A stretch of 64,000 nt of DNA from Planctomycetes bacterium B3_Pla (lineage in GTDB: Bacteria > Planctomycetota > Phycisphaerae > Sedimentisphaerales > Anaerobacaceae). Both the position numbers and the translations under genes were made by a program. Position 1 is the first letter of the stretch, and each line of letters opens with the position of its first letter. The stretch is taken from contig NJBM01000002.1 of NCBI GenBank assembly GCA_005223045.1, positions 186,001 to 250,000 of the forward strand. Direction: 5' to 3'. The notes beneath the pieces were generated by a model. That model ran no database searches. It was not told the DNA's origin and was given only the letters and a program-made list of their open reading frames with translations. Shown here in pieces: positions 17,684 to 26,297 of this stretch.

Positions 17684-18673
17684 ATGAACTCTGAAAAAGA
17701 CACTTTCTTACGGCGATTCAAATGGCAAGTCTTGATTATTTGTCTCGCAGTCGCAATTGTGGTTGGTCTGACACTCTTTACCGACATATTCCGTGAGACC
17801 GAGACCAGTCTGTTTCGTCAACTTGTCCTTATGCTGGGTGCGCTGGTAGTTGTCTCGGCGCTTCTGACCATGATCTCCCGAGTTTCCAGGATTCTAAAGG
17901 CGCTCGGAGAAAACAGCGCCAAGCTCGAGGACGTTACCGGCGCGCTGGAAAAGATCAGTGCCGAACTGACGCAGATCAATCATATCACGCGGGTCAGTGA
18001 GACAACCAAGTCGATTGTGTTTCGCGATGCCGACAAGCAGTCTCTGCGGGAGGCCGTTTTTGACAAGCTCCAGCAGCAGGATTTCGATGCGGCTAATCAG
18101 ATAATCGAAGAAATCAGCAAGCGCCCTGAATACGAGGACCTTGCCGAGCAGCTAAGATCGCAGACCGGCCGGTACCATGATGCGACCGACCACGAACGAT
18201 TGGATCAAATGATAGCCCACATCGAAAAGCTGCTCGACGATTGTCAATGGGCCAGGGCGAGCGCCCAGATTGAAGGGCTTATCAAGACTCATCCAGACAG
18301 CGAGCAAGCCAGGAGAATGAGACAGGGCCTGCTTGACAGGAAGCAGCAGCGCAAAAGGATACTGCTGGCTGCCTGGGACGATGCCGTCAAGCGTCAGGAG
18401 ACCGACCGCAATCTGGAGATATTGAAAGAGCTTGACCTGTATCTGACTCCCAATGAAGGATTGGCCCTGCAGGAAGCGGCGAGAGATGTCTTCCGGACGA
18501 AACTTCACAACTTAGGTGTGCAATTTGCCATCGCCGTCACGGAGAAACAATGGATCGGCGCGCTGGACATCGGGCAACGGATTATCAACGATTTTCCAAA
18601 CAGTAAAATGTCCGAGGAAATTCGTACAAAACTGCACGTTCTGGAGCACAACGTCCAATTGCAGGGCACTTAG
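17684..18673 (+). CDS. Two-pass membrane protein with helical, TPR-like cytoplasmic domain; unknown function
   Basis: A 329-residue protein without a recognised family. Two hydrophobic segments (about residues 14-32, WQVLIICLAVAIVVGLTLF, and 44-64, QLVLMLGALVVVSALLTMI) are followed by a coiled-coil-like stretch (ENSAKLEDVTGALEKISAEL). The remainder is alpha-helical, with repeating units such as DKLQQQDFDAANQIIEEI, DDCQWARASAQIEGLIKTHP and TEKQWIGALDIGQRIINDFP that look like degenerate tetratricopeptide repeats, which usually bind other proteins. The start ATG follows CAAGGGGTGCGTT and a strong promoter. It stands alone between the serpin and a small hypothetical gene, and its function is unknown. 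Confidence 0.7.
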   Translation: MNSEKDTFLRRFKWQVLIICLAVAIVVGLTLFTDIFRETETSLFRQLVLMLGALVVVSALLTMISRVSRILKALGENSAKLEDVTGALEKISAELTQINHITRVSETTKSIVFRDADKQSLREAVFDKLQQQDFDAANQIIEEISKRPEYEDLAEQLRSQTGRYHDATDHERLDQMIAHIEKLLDDCQWARASAQIEGLIKTHPDSEQARRMRQGLLDRKQQRKRILLAAWDDAVKRQETDRNLEILKELDLYLTPNEGLALQEAARDVFRTKLHNLGVQFAIAVTEKQWIGALDIGQRIINDFPNSKMSEEIRTKLHVLEHNVQLQGT

Positions 18674-18950
18674 GACGGCGACATTTCATTTGTCAAAGCC
18701 GGCACAGATCAAACAAGTGTTGTCTCTTTCCACCTGCAAGGTCGGAAAAAACGGGCAGTATTCTTCTGTGTTTCAACTTTTCGCCTTGATTTGCAGTCGA
18801 TATGTTGATATCAAGAGGACAACCATACGCTTGAGTACGGAATGGAATCGGTGTTCGTGCCTGATTTATACAGTCGAAGGATTGGGCGGCACGAATGGGT
18901 GTTTGAAATAGGATGTTTCAGGTAGTTGCGATGGAAAGGAGTTCAGGGTT

Positions 18951-19226
18951 ATGGTCAACGGAGTGGAAAGAACGAGCATCTACGATGTGATCGGGTGGAC
19001 GGGATTATTCAACGTAGTCTGGAAGTCAACGCCTTATCCCGTGCGAGTTTTTGCTCTGCCTTATGGTTTGCACATCTATGGAAATCTTCTCAAGGGAAGT
19101 TCGAATTTGCAGCAGTTGTTAGGTGTGCACGCCAGAGAGTACATGTCTTCCAAATTGTTCAGACTATTTAGACCGAGATACCACAGGGTCAAGAGTGTCC
19201 TCGAAGGTTACGGTATAGAAGGTTGA
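18951..19226 (+). CDS. Small hypothetical protein
   Basis: A 91-residue open frame, MVNGVERTSIYDVIGWTGLF onward, rich in aromatic and basic residues and ending LFRPRYHRVKSVLEGYGIEG. An AAAGGA motif lies about 10 bp before the ATG. I recognise no family. It ends 17 bp before the stop codon of the convergent gene at 19243-19788, a compact arrangement that weakly supports a real gene. The 277 bp before it (18674-18950) hold nothing identifiable. It may be an ORFan or a chance frame. Confidence 0.4.
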   Translation: MVNGVERTSIYDVIGWTGLFNVVWKSTPYPVRVFALPYGLHIYGNLLKGSSNLQQLLGVHAREYMSSKLFRLFRPRYHRVKSVLEGYGIEG

Positions 19227-19242
19227 CGGCGAGGCGCTGCGA

Positions 19243-19788
19243 TCATTGAAAATCGAACAACGATTGCGTCTTGATCATTGTCACCTGATCGGGATAAGCA
19301 GCGAAGGTGTGGATGTGCAATTCAGTTCGCCGGGCCTCGAAGTCAATATAGCAGAAGGGCTGAAGCTTATCGATTTCCAACTCAGGGAATTTCACGAACA
19401 CGCCCCGGTTGCGCGCGAAACGCTCAAGGTCGGCGTGACTCTGCCGATACAAGTTGGGACTCATCTTCTCGACCTGAAAGTCGGTCATATAACTTACTCC
19501 GCGGCTCAAAGTTCCTTTATGAGTCCGCGGACCACGGAATTGAAAACGCTCAATCAGACCGCGGGAGGGCAGCATCTGACCGGGTGTGCTTACCACCTCG
19601 GTGAGGCACGTGTTGCCGGCGAAAACGCTCACAACGTGCGTGCAGCCCGTGAGCCATATAATCGCCTCGTATTTTTCCGTATTTAGCTGCCGCTGGGCAT
19701 ATATCTGGAAAAGCTCGGGATGCAAGGGTCTCTGAAAGAAACTAAACATCAGCTCTTCAACCGCTACGTTCATTTGTGGTGATTCCAT
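19243..19788 (-). CDS. DUF2617-like protein of unknown function
   Basis: A 181-residue soluble protein starting MESPQMNVAVEELMFSFFQR. Features such as WLTGCTHVVSVFAGNTCLTE in the middle and a C-terminal ELHIHTFAAYPDQVTMIKTQ segment recall the DUF2617 family, whose function is unknown; the assignment is tentative. The ATG at 19788 was chosen because AGGA lies 9 bp before it; an in-frame ATG at 19818 would add ten residues. There is no signal peptide or membrane segment. It is divergent from nothing nearby and lies downstream of the CPBP protease gene on the same strand, about 200 bp away. Confidence 0.6.
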   Translation of the reverse strand: MESPQMNVAVEELMFSFFQRPLHPELFQIYAQRQLNTEKYEAIIWLTGCTHVVSVFAGNTCLTEVVSTPGQMLPSRGLIERFQFRGPRTHKGTLSRGVSYMTDFQVEKMSPNLYRQSHADLERFARNRGVFVKFPELEIDKLQPFCYIDFEARRTELHIHTFAAYPDQVTMIKTQSLFDFQ

Positions 19789-19991
19789 AAACAAAGTCCT
19801 AACGCAAAATTCCGGCATTCAAGTTAAGCCTATTATACCAAAAATGATACACTAATTCAAGACTGTTATCAGTATTGATAGGCCCCGTACCGGTGCTTAT
19901 GGGACGATTATTGTGCAAACTTCCAAACCTAAAAGAGTAACAGTGGCAAACTTTTCCTGGAAAAAATGAAAAAAAAGATGTTTGCGGCTTT

Positions 19992-20930
19992 TCAGGGCTG
20001 AAAAAAGCGGGCGGTAATTGAAATTGCAATGATGTTGTAAGAGGCGTGAGTCCCGGCTGTAATTCCGAAACCTCGAATTGCGAACAGAGCCGCGAAGTAG
20101 ATTCCGGCGATCGTTCGAAAGACGAACTTCGTCAATTCAAACGGGTCCCCGGCATTTGCCTGTCCGCTGAGAAAATCTATATGGTGATGCGCGCTGAAAA
20201 GCGATGCGGAAATGAGCACTGACAATATAATCGAGTTCGTGTTGGTAAGCCTCAGGATGTCCTGAAACAGCAGCATCAAAAGGCATATCAGGATCAGACG
20301 AAACACCAGCTCTTCGTAAATACCTGCGCCTATTCCCGTTACGATATTTGCCAGCAGCGGCCGGTCCGCCCCATTTCCGCCGGTCTGGCCGGCCGGCGCC
20401 GGCATACTATTGCCTGCCGCTGAAAAGTCATCGCCCGGCGACCCGCTCTGCGTTTGCATCGCAGCGGCGTCAAACCGGCTGGCGTTGTCTTGCGGCCCGG
20501 CCGAACTGTTCAGAAATAAGGTCAAAACGATCAGCGGCACAGCCAGCAAAACGCATTCGATTGCCATCGGAGGGATATCGCCAAACCACAAACGCCATTG
20601 CTTGCGGGACGTTACCTGCAGCGCCAGCAAAATCACCACGACAGCCAGCGGAGGCGCCACCCACACGAGTTTGCCGCCGTAGCCCAGCGATTCGAGCAGG
20701 TTTTGCAGCCAGACAAAAGCCACCACCCGCTCCTGCGATTGGTTCAGCACATCGGTATTAAAGCGAAACGTGCCCAGCTCGTAGAAGACAATGAGCGGCA
20801 GCAAAAAGACCACAGCGTAGATCGGGCGGGACGTCCTCTCGAGATAAGAACCCTGCGAGAAGTTAAACAGTTGACTCGTGCTATGCTTCTGCTTGCCTTC
20901 TTCTCTGGCAGTTTTTTTCACCTTGCCCAT
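19992..20930 (-). CDS. CPBP-family (Rce1/CAAX-like) intramembrane metalloprotease
   Basis: A 312-residue polytopic membrane protein. Conserved motif 1 of the CPBP/Rce1 family is visible as YEELVFRLI (two adjacent Glu and Arg), and motif 2 as SLFSAHHHIDF, with HASYN near the C-terminus as a further motif. These supply the catalytic Glu and His residues of glutamate intramembrane proteases. Hydrophobic segments occur around residues 40-55, 90-108, 120-140 and through the C-terminal third. A Gly/Ser/Asn-rich loop (about residues 145-195) before the EE motif is unusual and would be exposed outside the membrane. Bacterial relatives act in bacteriocin immunity or membrane-protein processing; the substrate here is unknown. 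Confidence 0.85.
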   Translation of the reverse strand: MGKVKKTAREEGKQKHSTSQLFNFSQGSYLERTSRPIYAVVFLLPLIVFYELGTFRFNTDVLNQSQERVVAFVWLQNLLESLGYGGKLVWVAPPLAVVVILLALQVTSRKQWRLWFGDIPPMAIECVLLAVPLIVLTLFLNSSAGPQDNASRFDAAAMQTQSGSPGDDFSAAGNSMPAPAGQTGGNGADRPLLANIVTGIGAGIYEELVFRLILICLLMLLFQDILRLTNTNSIILSVLISASLFSAHHHIDFLSGQANAGDPFELTKFVFRTIAGIYFAALFAIRGFGITAGTHASYNIIAISITARFFQP

Positions 20931-21104
20931 TTTGAGTTTTCGACTGTGCTCCGTGCGTTTTCCGGCAACGTCCTTGACTTTCTACAGAGTGTACTTTAAG
21001 CAGGCCGAAGATACAATAGTTAAGCGCGGCAAATACCAAAGATGTGAAGCTGCTGAGCCGCATGTTCAGCAGGACACGGCCGCTCTCAAGAGGACCGTGG
21101 TGCA

Positions 21105-21773
21105 ATGACGACACGTGAAACATTAGCTGAAATCTATCAATTGCTTTGCGAAGCCTTTGGCCCTCAGCATTGGTGGCCCGGCGAAACCCCGTTCGAGGTA
21201 GCCACCGGGGCGATACTTACGCAGAATACAAGCTGGACCAACGTTGAAAAGGCAATAACGAATCTAAGATCCGCCGGTCGAATAAGCCCGGAAAAGCTCT
21301 ATCATTGTGAGCTGCCGCAGCTTGCCGAGCTTATCAGGCCTGCCGGCTATTACAACCTGAAAGCAAAAAGACTAAAGAACTTTGTGAACTGGCTCTTTGA
21401 TGAATATGACGGCGAGCTGGCAAACCTTGAAAGTGTCGATACGAGCCAATTGAGAATGGAGCTTTTGGCAATCAAAGGCGTCGGTCGCGAAACCGCAGAC
21501 TCGATCCTGCTCTACGCTCTGGGCAGGCCCGTCTTTGTCGTGGACGCTTACACCGCCCGGATCACATTGCGGCAGGGATTGATTGAGCCCGGCGCTGATT
21601 ACGAGCAGTTGCGGGAATTGTTTGAATCGAATCTGCCTCAGGATGTTCGGCTTTTCAACGAGTACCACGCACTGATGGTCAGAGCTGGCAAAGAATTCTG
21701 CAAGCCCAAAGCCAAATGCCACGGTTGCCCGCTCGAAGAACTGCCGCATACCGTTGACATGGAGTATGTGTAA
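21105..21773 (+). CDS. Endonuclease III-family DNA glycosylase (MagIII-like)
   Basis: A 222-residue HhH-GPD base-excision repair glycosylase. Recognisable parts are FEVATGAILTQNTSWTNVEK, the helix-hairpin-helix LLAIKGVGRETADSILLYAL and the catalytic Asp in VVDAYTARI. At the position of the endonuclease III catalytic lysine (GVGRKTA) this protein has GVGRETA, as in monofunctional 3-methyladenine glycosylases of the MagIII type, so it is probably a glycosylase without lyase activity. Only three of the four cluster cysteines are seen in the C-terminal CKPKAKCHGCPLEELPHTV, so an iron-sulfur cluster may be absent or incomplete. A diverged copy of its 3' end lies 2.4 kb downstream at 24171-24227. 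Confidence 0.85.
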   Translation: MTTRETLAEIYQLLCEAFGPQHWWPGETPFEVATGAILTQNTSWTNVEKAITNLRSAGRISPEKLYHCELPQLAELIRPAGYYNLKAKRLKNFVNWLFDEYDGELANLESVDTSQLRMELLAIKGVGRETADSILLYALGRPVFVVDAYTARITLRQGLIEPGADYEQLRELFESNLPQDVRLFNEYHALMVRAGKEFCKPKAKCHGCPLEELPHTVDMEYV

Positions 21774-21800
21774 CAATTGACACGCCACCTGGCAAAGCCG

Positions 21801-23813
21801 CTAAGTGCGCACGAGCCCTGTGACGCCCACGACAAAGAGAGTCGTGAGTCCCCAGCCCGCAAAAATCTCAAAGCAAAACCAGATGCGTAGACATCTGCCG
21901 CTCACAGGTATGTTAAACTTGTCTAATATTCGCACCTTACCTGCGTGATTTGCATTGGGCAGCCAGTAGCTTGCCTGGCGCAGATCGACAAGCGGCACAA
22001 ACACATCGAGCGAATATATAAATGCAGAGAATCCACCAGAAGCATCTTCGCCTTCATTTGCCAGCGTCATCACATCGGCACGATAGCCAGCCCAGAAGAG
22101 AAACCATCCGAACAAAACGATCACAAGCCCATACCGTACGGTGCGCCATGGTCGATAGCCATAACCGATTATTAGCCCGGAAAGATAATGCAGGGACCGC
22201 TCACTCAACATTAGTTTTGTAAGCCGGGCTTTATCTTTATTCTTTTCGATGAGAATCTTCTTCGCATCTTCGTCACGCCCACTCTTGCGAAACACCGCTG
22301 CTAATTGCTCGTACGGTTGAGGACGAAACTGCTCTTTGTCCGATTGGGCTTGCTCATCATACTGCCGCTGTAGCCACTCGATACGTGTCTTAGCGTCATT
22401 TGGGGCGCCATCAGCTATTTCGTCATAAATCAGGCCGCCAAGAAACAGTTTGCCACTATCCGGCCAGCTTTGTTCGTCATCCTGTATTGTGCCAATTCTC
22501 GCAGACCGAAGGTCCAGCTCTACCTTTTCTGGAGAATCAACACCAGTCCACACAAAGTATCCTTGGACTGTCGCGTCAACGAAGTCCACCTTGCCGTTAG
22601 CATTAAAGCCATCCCCCAGAAAGACATTTCCCTCCACGGTCAGCCCAGCGGCGCAGAGGGCATGTCCATCAGGGTTGATGAACTGTCCTCTATTGCACTC
22701 AAGGTTTCTGTCGATTGTCCCGCCGAGCAGACACACCTCGCCCTTGGCATTAGCTTCACGCAGAAATACACTACCGTCAACCTTCGACCTGTCGGCGGCT
22801 AGGGCGCATCCATCAGGGTTAATAAACTGGCTTTTATCGCAGTCAAGGTTTCCGCCGATTGTAGCGCCGAGTAGACGCACTTCGCCCTCAGCCTTGAAGC
22901 CATCCCTCAGAAGAACATTTCCCTCGACCTTCATCCCATTAGCGCTGAGGGCGTAGCCATCAGGGTTGATAAACTGGCCTTTTCGGCAGTCCAGGGTCCT
23001 ACCTATTGTCGCGCCGACAAGAAGCACCTTGCCCTCGGACCTAAAGCCGTTCCCTAGTAACACACTACCGCCAACCTTCAACCTGTCGGCGGCCAGAGCG
23101 TACCCATCAGAGTTGATGAACTGGCCTTTATTGCACTCAAGGTTGCTGCGTATTGATGCGCCGGCCAGATTAACCTTGCCCTCGGACCTGAAGCCGTCAC
23201 GCAGAAAGACACTTCCCTCGACCGTCAGCCCGTCAGCGTTGAGGGCATGCCCTTCTGGCCCATCTGGCCCATCTGGGTTGATGAAGTGGCCATCAATGCA
23301 GCTTAGCTGCCCTCCTACGGTCGCGCCGAGCAGACGCACCTCGCCCTTTGCTTTAAAACCCTTTTCCAGGAAGACACTTCCCTCGACCTTTGCCCCATCG
23401 GCGGTGATTGGCCCGGTATGCGTGCCAGGTAGACTCAGACAGAAAAGTTCGGCATTTACCACGCTGATCCCCTCAGGAAGGGCGCATTTGTCGAAAAAGA
23501 GCAGAAATGAAATGTGTGCACCATTGAGTTGAATCCTTCTGTCAACACGTGCGCCCTTGACCCAGATACCGTTATGTGCTACCAGTTCCGACGCATGGTC
23601 GTCTCTGCAGAGCCAGGCGATGTGCTCAGACTTGATTGTCCGTTCGGGACCCCAATTGTTGGCATCTGCCGGGTTATTGTTGGTTGCATCTTTGGCGCTG
23701 AAGTCGGCAAGTTGGCCGTTCGCAAACGCCTGGAAAAGTTTCTCTTCTGCTTCGGTAAGAGTACCGAACTTTTGCTTGGCCAGTTCGATTAGGTTTGGTC
23801 CATTTTTGCTCAT
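21801..23813 (-). CDS. Membrane protein with 49-residue beta-solenoid-like repeats
   Basis: A 670-residue protein in three parts. Residues 1-137 are a soluble N-terminal region (MSKNGPNLIELAKQKFGTLT...). Residues 138 to about 424 hold five full and one partial copies of a ~49-residue unit of the form 'ADGLKVEGSVFLRDGFRSEG, then V-LLGATIGGNLDC-KGQFINPDGYALA'. The C-terminal part has a FRPQPYEQLAAVFRKSGRDE segment, a helix (YGLVIVLFGWFLFWAGY), a DVFVPLVDLRQASYW loop and a final hydrophobic stretch. The same architecture occurs in 'membrane-associated' repeat proteins annotated in actinobacteria; their function is unknown. The start at 23813 follows GTAAGGGAGAGTC. An alternative ATG at 23891 would add a signal-peptide-like MKKGATIVVCVCLTLLTHGH. 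The gene is probably acquired, given the duplicated flank. Confidence 0.75.
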   Translation of the reverse strand: MSKNGPNLIELAKQKFGTLTEAEEKLFQAFANGQLADFSAKDATNNNPADANNWGPERTIKSEHIAWLCRDDHASELVAHNGIWVKGARVDRRIQLNGAHISFLLFFDKCALPEGISVVNAELFCLSLPGTHTGPITADGAKVEGSVFLEKGFKAKGEVRLLGATVGGQLSCIDGHFINPDGPDGPEGHALNADGLTVEGSVFLRDGFRSEGKVNLAGASIRSNLECNKGQFINSDGYALAADRLKVGGSVLLGNGFRSEGKVLLVGATIGRTLDCRKGQFINPDGYALSANGMKVEGNVLLRDGFKAEGEVRLLGATIGGNLDCDKSQFINPDGCALAADRSKVDGSVFLREANAKGEVCLLGGTIDRNLECNRGQFINPDGHALCAAGLTVEGNVFLGDGFNANGKVDFVDATVQGYFVWTGVDSPEKVELDLRSARIGTIQDDEQSWPDSGKLFLGGLIYDEIADGAPNDAKTRIEWLQRQYDEQAQSDKEQFRPQPYEQLAAVFRKSGRDEDAKKILIEKNKDKARLTKLMLSERSLHYLSGLIIGYGYRPWRTVRYGLVIVLFGWFLFWAGYRADVMTLANEGEDASGGFSAFIYSLDVFVPLVDLRQASYWLPNANHAGKVRILDKFNIPVSGRCLRIWFCFEIFAGWGLTTLFVVGVTGLVRT
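22542..23402 (-). repeat. Tandem ~147-bp coding repeats
   Basis: Five complete units of about 147 bp and a partial sixth encode the repeated 49-residue module of the gene at 21801-23813. The first unit carries a 6-residue PDGPEG insert caused by 9-bp repeats near 23260 (CATCTGGCC). The fifth is two residues short. Units share phrases such as INPDGYAL and GSVFL but have diverged, so expansion is not recent. Confidence 0.8.
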
Positions 23814-24170
23814 TGACTCTCCCTTACAAAAGTGACCATGAGTAAGCAACGTGAGACACACGCACACAACAATAGTCGCCCCTTTCTTCATTTGCTGAGA
23901 AGCTCCGCTAGCAGAATCCTTCAGATCATTGCTCTTTGGACGGCCCACAACTGATTTCCTTCCAAGTATTTCTTGCCTTGGCACATCTGCAAATCCGCGT
24001 ATGAGGCATTTCACGTCAGCCCATATGCTAAGGCAGACTTCGTCTGACGTCAAAACAAAACTGGTTATCGCGCTATTGGGGTAGGGCCGAGTGGACGTAC
24101 CAGCCGAGGCTGGTCAGTGCGTGTCGTTCAGATCAGCCCCAACGCCTCGCTGCCAACGCGCTGGAATGAT

Positions 24171-24227
24171 TGCCCCGGCTGCCCCCTTGAGAAACTGCCG
24201 CACACGCTTGACGTCGAATATTTTTAG
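24171..24227 (+). pseudogene. Remnant 3' end of an endonuclease III-family gene
   Basis: An 18-codon plus-strand stretch, CPGCPLEKLPHTLDVEYF followed by TAG, that matches the C-terminus of the glycosylase at 21105-21773 (CHGCPLEELPHTVDMEYV). By eye the DNA is about three quarters identical over the aligned ~55 bp. No upstream part of the gene is recognisable. It overlaps the 3' end of metG by four bases. It most likely marks the original end of a glycosylase gene that was displaced when the 21.8-24.1 kb segment entered, or a diverged duplicate. Confidence 0.7.
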
Positions 24228-26251
24228 TGTACGGTTTGGCCGGGTTTTGCTCCCGTGTCGGGGGTGAGCATGAAGATGTCTTTTCCTCCTTCGCCGGCCG
24301 CCAGAATCATGCCTTCTGACAGGCCGAACCTCATCTGTCGAGGCTTTAGATTCGCAAGGAGAACTACGAGCTTGCCCTCCAGCTCCTCAGGCTCATAGGC
24401 AGTAGCTATGCCGGCAAGAACGCTTCTTTCCATACCGCCTACGTCCAGACTCAATCTCAATAGCTTGTCGGCGCCTTCCACTCGTTCGGCCTTTGCGACT
24501 TTGGCAATGCGCAGATCGATCTTCGCAAAATCTTCAATTGTACATTCCGGCTTGAGCGGCTCGGCGGAACTTTCCTGTGTCGGTTGCGGACTCTGGATTT
24601 CCTTGCTCTCTTCGATCATTGCATTCACCTGTTTTTCGTCAATTCTATCCACCAGTCGTTCAAAAACGTTTATCTTGTGATTCTCCAGAACCGTATCGAC
24701 GTCTGCGAAGCTCATCTGCCCGATGTTGAGGAATTGCTCTACCTTCTCGGCATATTTTGGCAGGATGGGCTTGAGGTAAATCGTCAGAATGCGGACGGCA
24801 TTAACCGTGGCCGTTAGAGTCGTGCGCGTTTTTTCGACGTCGGTCTTTATCGTCACCCAGGGCTGATTCTGTTCGACGTACCGGTTTGCCTCGTCAGCCA
24901 AAGCAGTAATAGTCCGGACAACCGCGGCAAACTTGAGGTTCTCGTAGTCCTGCACTATCCGGTCCTTCGCAGCGGAGAGCTTGCCGATAAGTTCCCTGCC
25001 CTGTCCGTCCAATTGGCCGAGCTGCGAATCGAGTTTCTTCGTCAGCATCGGGCCTGAACGGGAAGCCAGGTTTGCAAACTTTCCCACAAGATCCGAATTG
25101 GCCTTGTTAACGAAATCCTCGACTCTCAAATCTATGTCGTCGATGCCGTCGGTCAGTTTACTCGCGTAGTAGTACCGCAGGTATTCGGGGTCCAGGTGTT
25201 TTGCGTAAGTGCTTGCCTTGATAAAGGTGCCGCGGGACTTGCTCATCTTCTCGCCGTTGACGGTCAGAAAGCCGTGGACGAAAAGTTTGTTGGCGGTCTT
25301 GATACCGGAACCCGTTAACATTGCCGGCCAGAAGAGCGCGTGAAAATACATGATGTCTTTGCCGATGAAATGGTAGAGTTCATATTCATCGTCGCCCGTT
25401 TTTGCCTGGCCCGCGCCCGACCAGAGCACATCGAAATCGAGATTGTTCGCGTCGCAGTAATTCTTCGCCGAAGCCATGTAGCCGATGGGCGCATCCAGCC
25501 AGACGTAAAAGTACTTATCTTCTTCTCCCGGTATCTTGAACCCGAAATACGGCCCGTCGCGAGATATGTCCCAGTCTTTCAGCCCCGCCTTGAACCATTC
25601 ATCGAGCTTGTTGGCCACGGATTTCTGTGTGTGTCCGGCGGCAATAAGGTCTCTGAGCTGCTGTTCGTAATCGGCGAGCTTGAAAAAGTAGTGTTCGGAT
25701 GTTTTCAGCACCGGTGCGGCCCGGCACGTCGAACAGTAGGGATTGATCAGATCGGCGGGCTGATACGTTGAGCTGCAAACCTCGCAGGAATCGCCGTACT
25801 GGTCCTCGGCCTTGCATCGGGGACATGCGCCCCGGACAAATCTGTCCGGCAGTGACATCTTACAGTTCTCGCAATACGTCTGTTCCACGTCTCGCGTCAG
25901 GATTGAGCCGGCCTCGTTGAGCCGGTTGAAAATAAGCTCGCTGAAATACCGGTTTTCGGGCGAATGCGTCGAGTAGTAATTGTCAAATTCTATGCCGAAG
26001 CCGTCAAAGTCCGCCTTGTGCTCTTTATGTACTTGCTCGATCAGCTCTTCAGGGCTTATGCCGGCGGCGCGGGCGCTTATCATAATAGGAGTGCCGTGAG
26101 TATCGTCGGCGCAGAAATAGAGGCACTGGTTACCGCATATTTTCTGGAAGCGCACCCAGATGTCGGTCTGGAGATATTCCACTAAGTGCCCTATGTGTAT
26201 CGGGCCGTTTGCATAAGGCAGGGCTGATGTTACCACGATTTTGCGGGGCAT
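24224..26251 (-). CDS. metG: Methionine--tRNA ligase
   Basis: A 675-residue class I methionyl-tRNA synthetase. The HIGH motif appears as GPIHIGHL near residue 15. The zinc-binding insert has CENC, CPRC, CEVC and CSTC knuckles, and the KMSKS loop is present as GEKMSKSRGTFI. Residues from about 565 form an EMAP/Trbp111-type tRNA-binding domain (IDLRIAKVAKAERVEGADKL, ILAAGEGGKDIFML). The start MPRKIVVTSALPYANG at 26251 follows AAGGAAG and is preferred to an in-frame ATG ten codons earlier. It lies 46 bp downstream of the ricT-like gene, in the common tmk-holB-ricT-metG order, and probably shares its transcript. Its stop overlaps a glycosylase gene remnant on the other strand. Confidence 0.97.
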   Translation of the reverse strand: MPRKIVVTSALPYANGPIHIGHLVEYLQTDIWVRFQKICGNQCLYFCADDTHGTPIMISARAAGISPEELIEQVHKEHKADFDGFGIEFDNYYSTHSPENRYFSELIFNRLNEAGSILTRDVEQTYCENCKMSLPDRFVRGACPRCKAEDQYGDSCEVCSSTYQPADLINPYCSTCRAAPVLKTSEHYFFKLADYEQQLRDLIAAGHTQKSVANKLDEWFKAGLKDWDISRDGPYFGFKIPGEEDKYFYVWLDAPIGYMASAKNYCDANNLDFDVLWSGAGQAKTGDDEYELYHFIGKDIMYFHALFWPAMLTGSGIKTANKLFVHGFLTVNGEKMSKSRGTFIKASTYAKHLDPEYLRYYYASKLTDGIDDIDLRVEDFVNKANSDLVGKFANLASRSGPMLTKKLDSQLGQLDGQGRELIGKLSAAKDRIVQDYENLKFAAVVRTITALADEANRYVEQNQPWVTIKTDVEKTRTTLTATVNAVRILTIYLKPILPKYAEKVEQFLNIGQMSFADVDTVLENHKINVFERLVDRIDEKQVNAMIEESKEIQSPQPTQESSAEPLKPECTIEDFAKIDLRIAKVAKAERVEGADKLLRLSLDVGGMERSVLAGIATAYEPEELEGKLVVLLANLKPRQMRFGLSEGMILAAGEGGKDIFMLTPDTGAKPGQTVH

Positions 26252-26297
26252 TTTTCTTCCTTGACGATTGAAATCACACACCGGGCATCAGTGTTCT

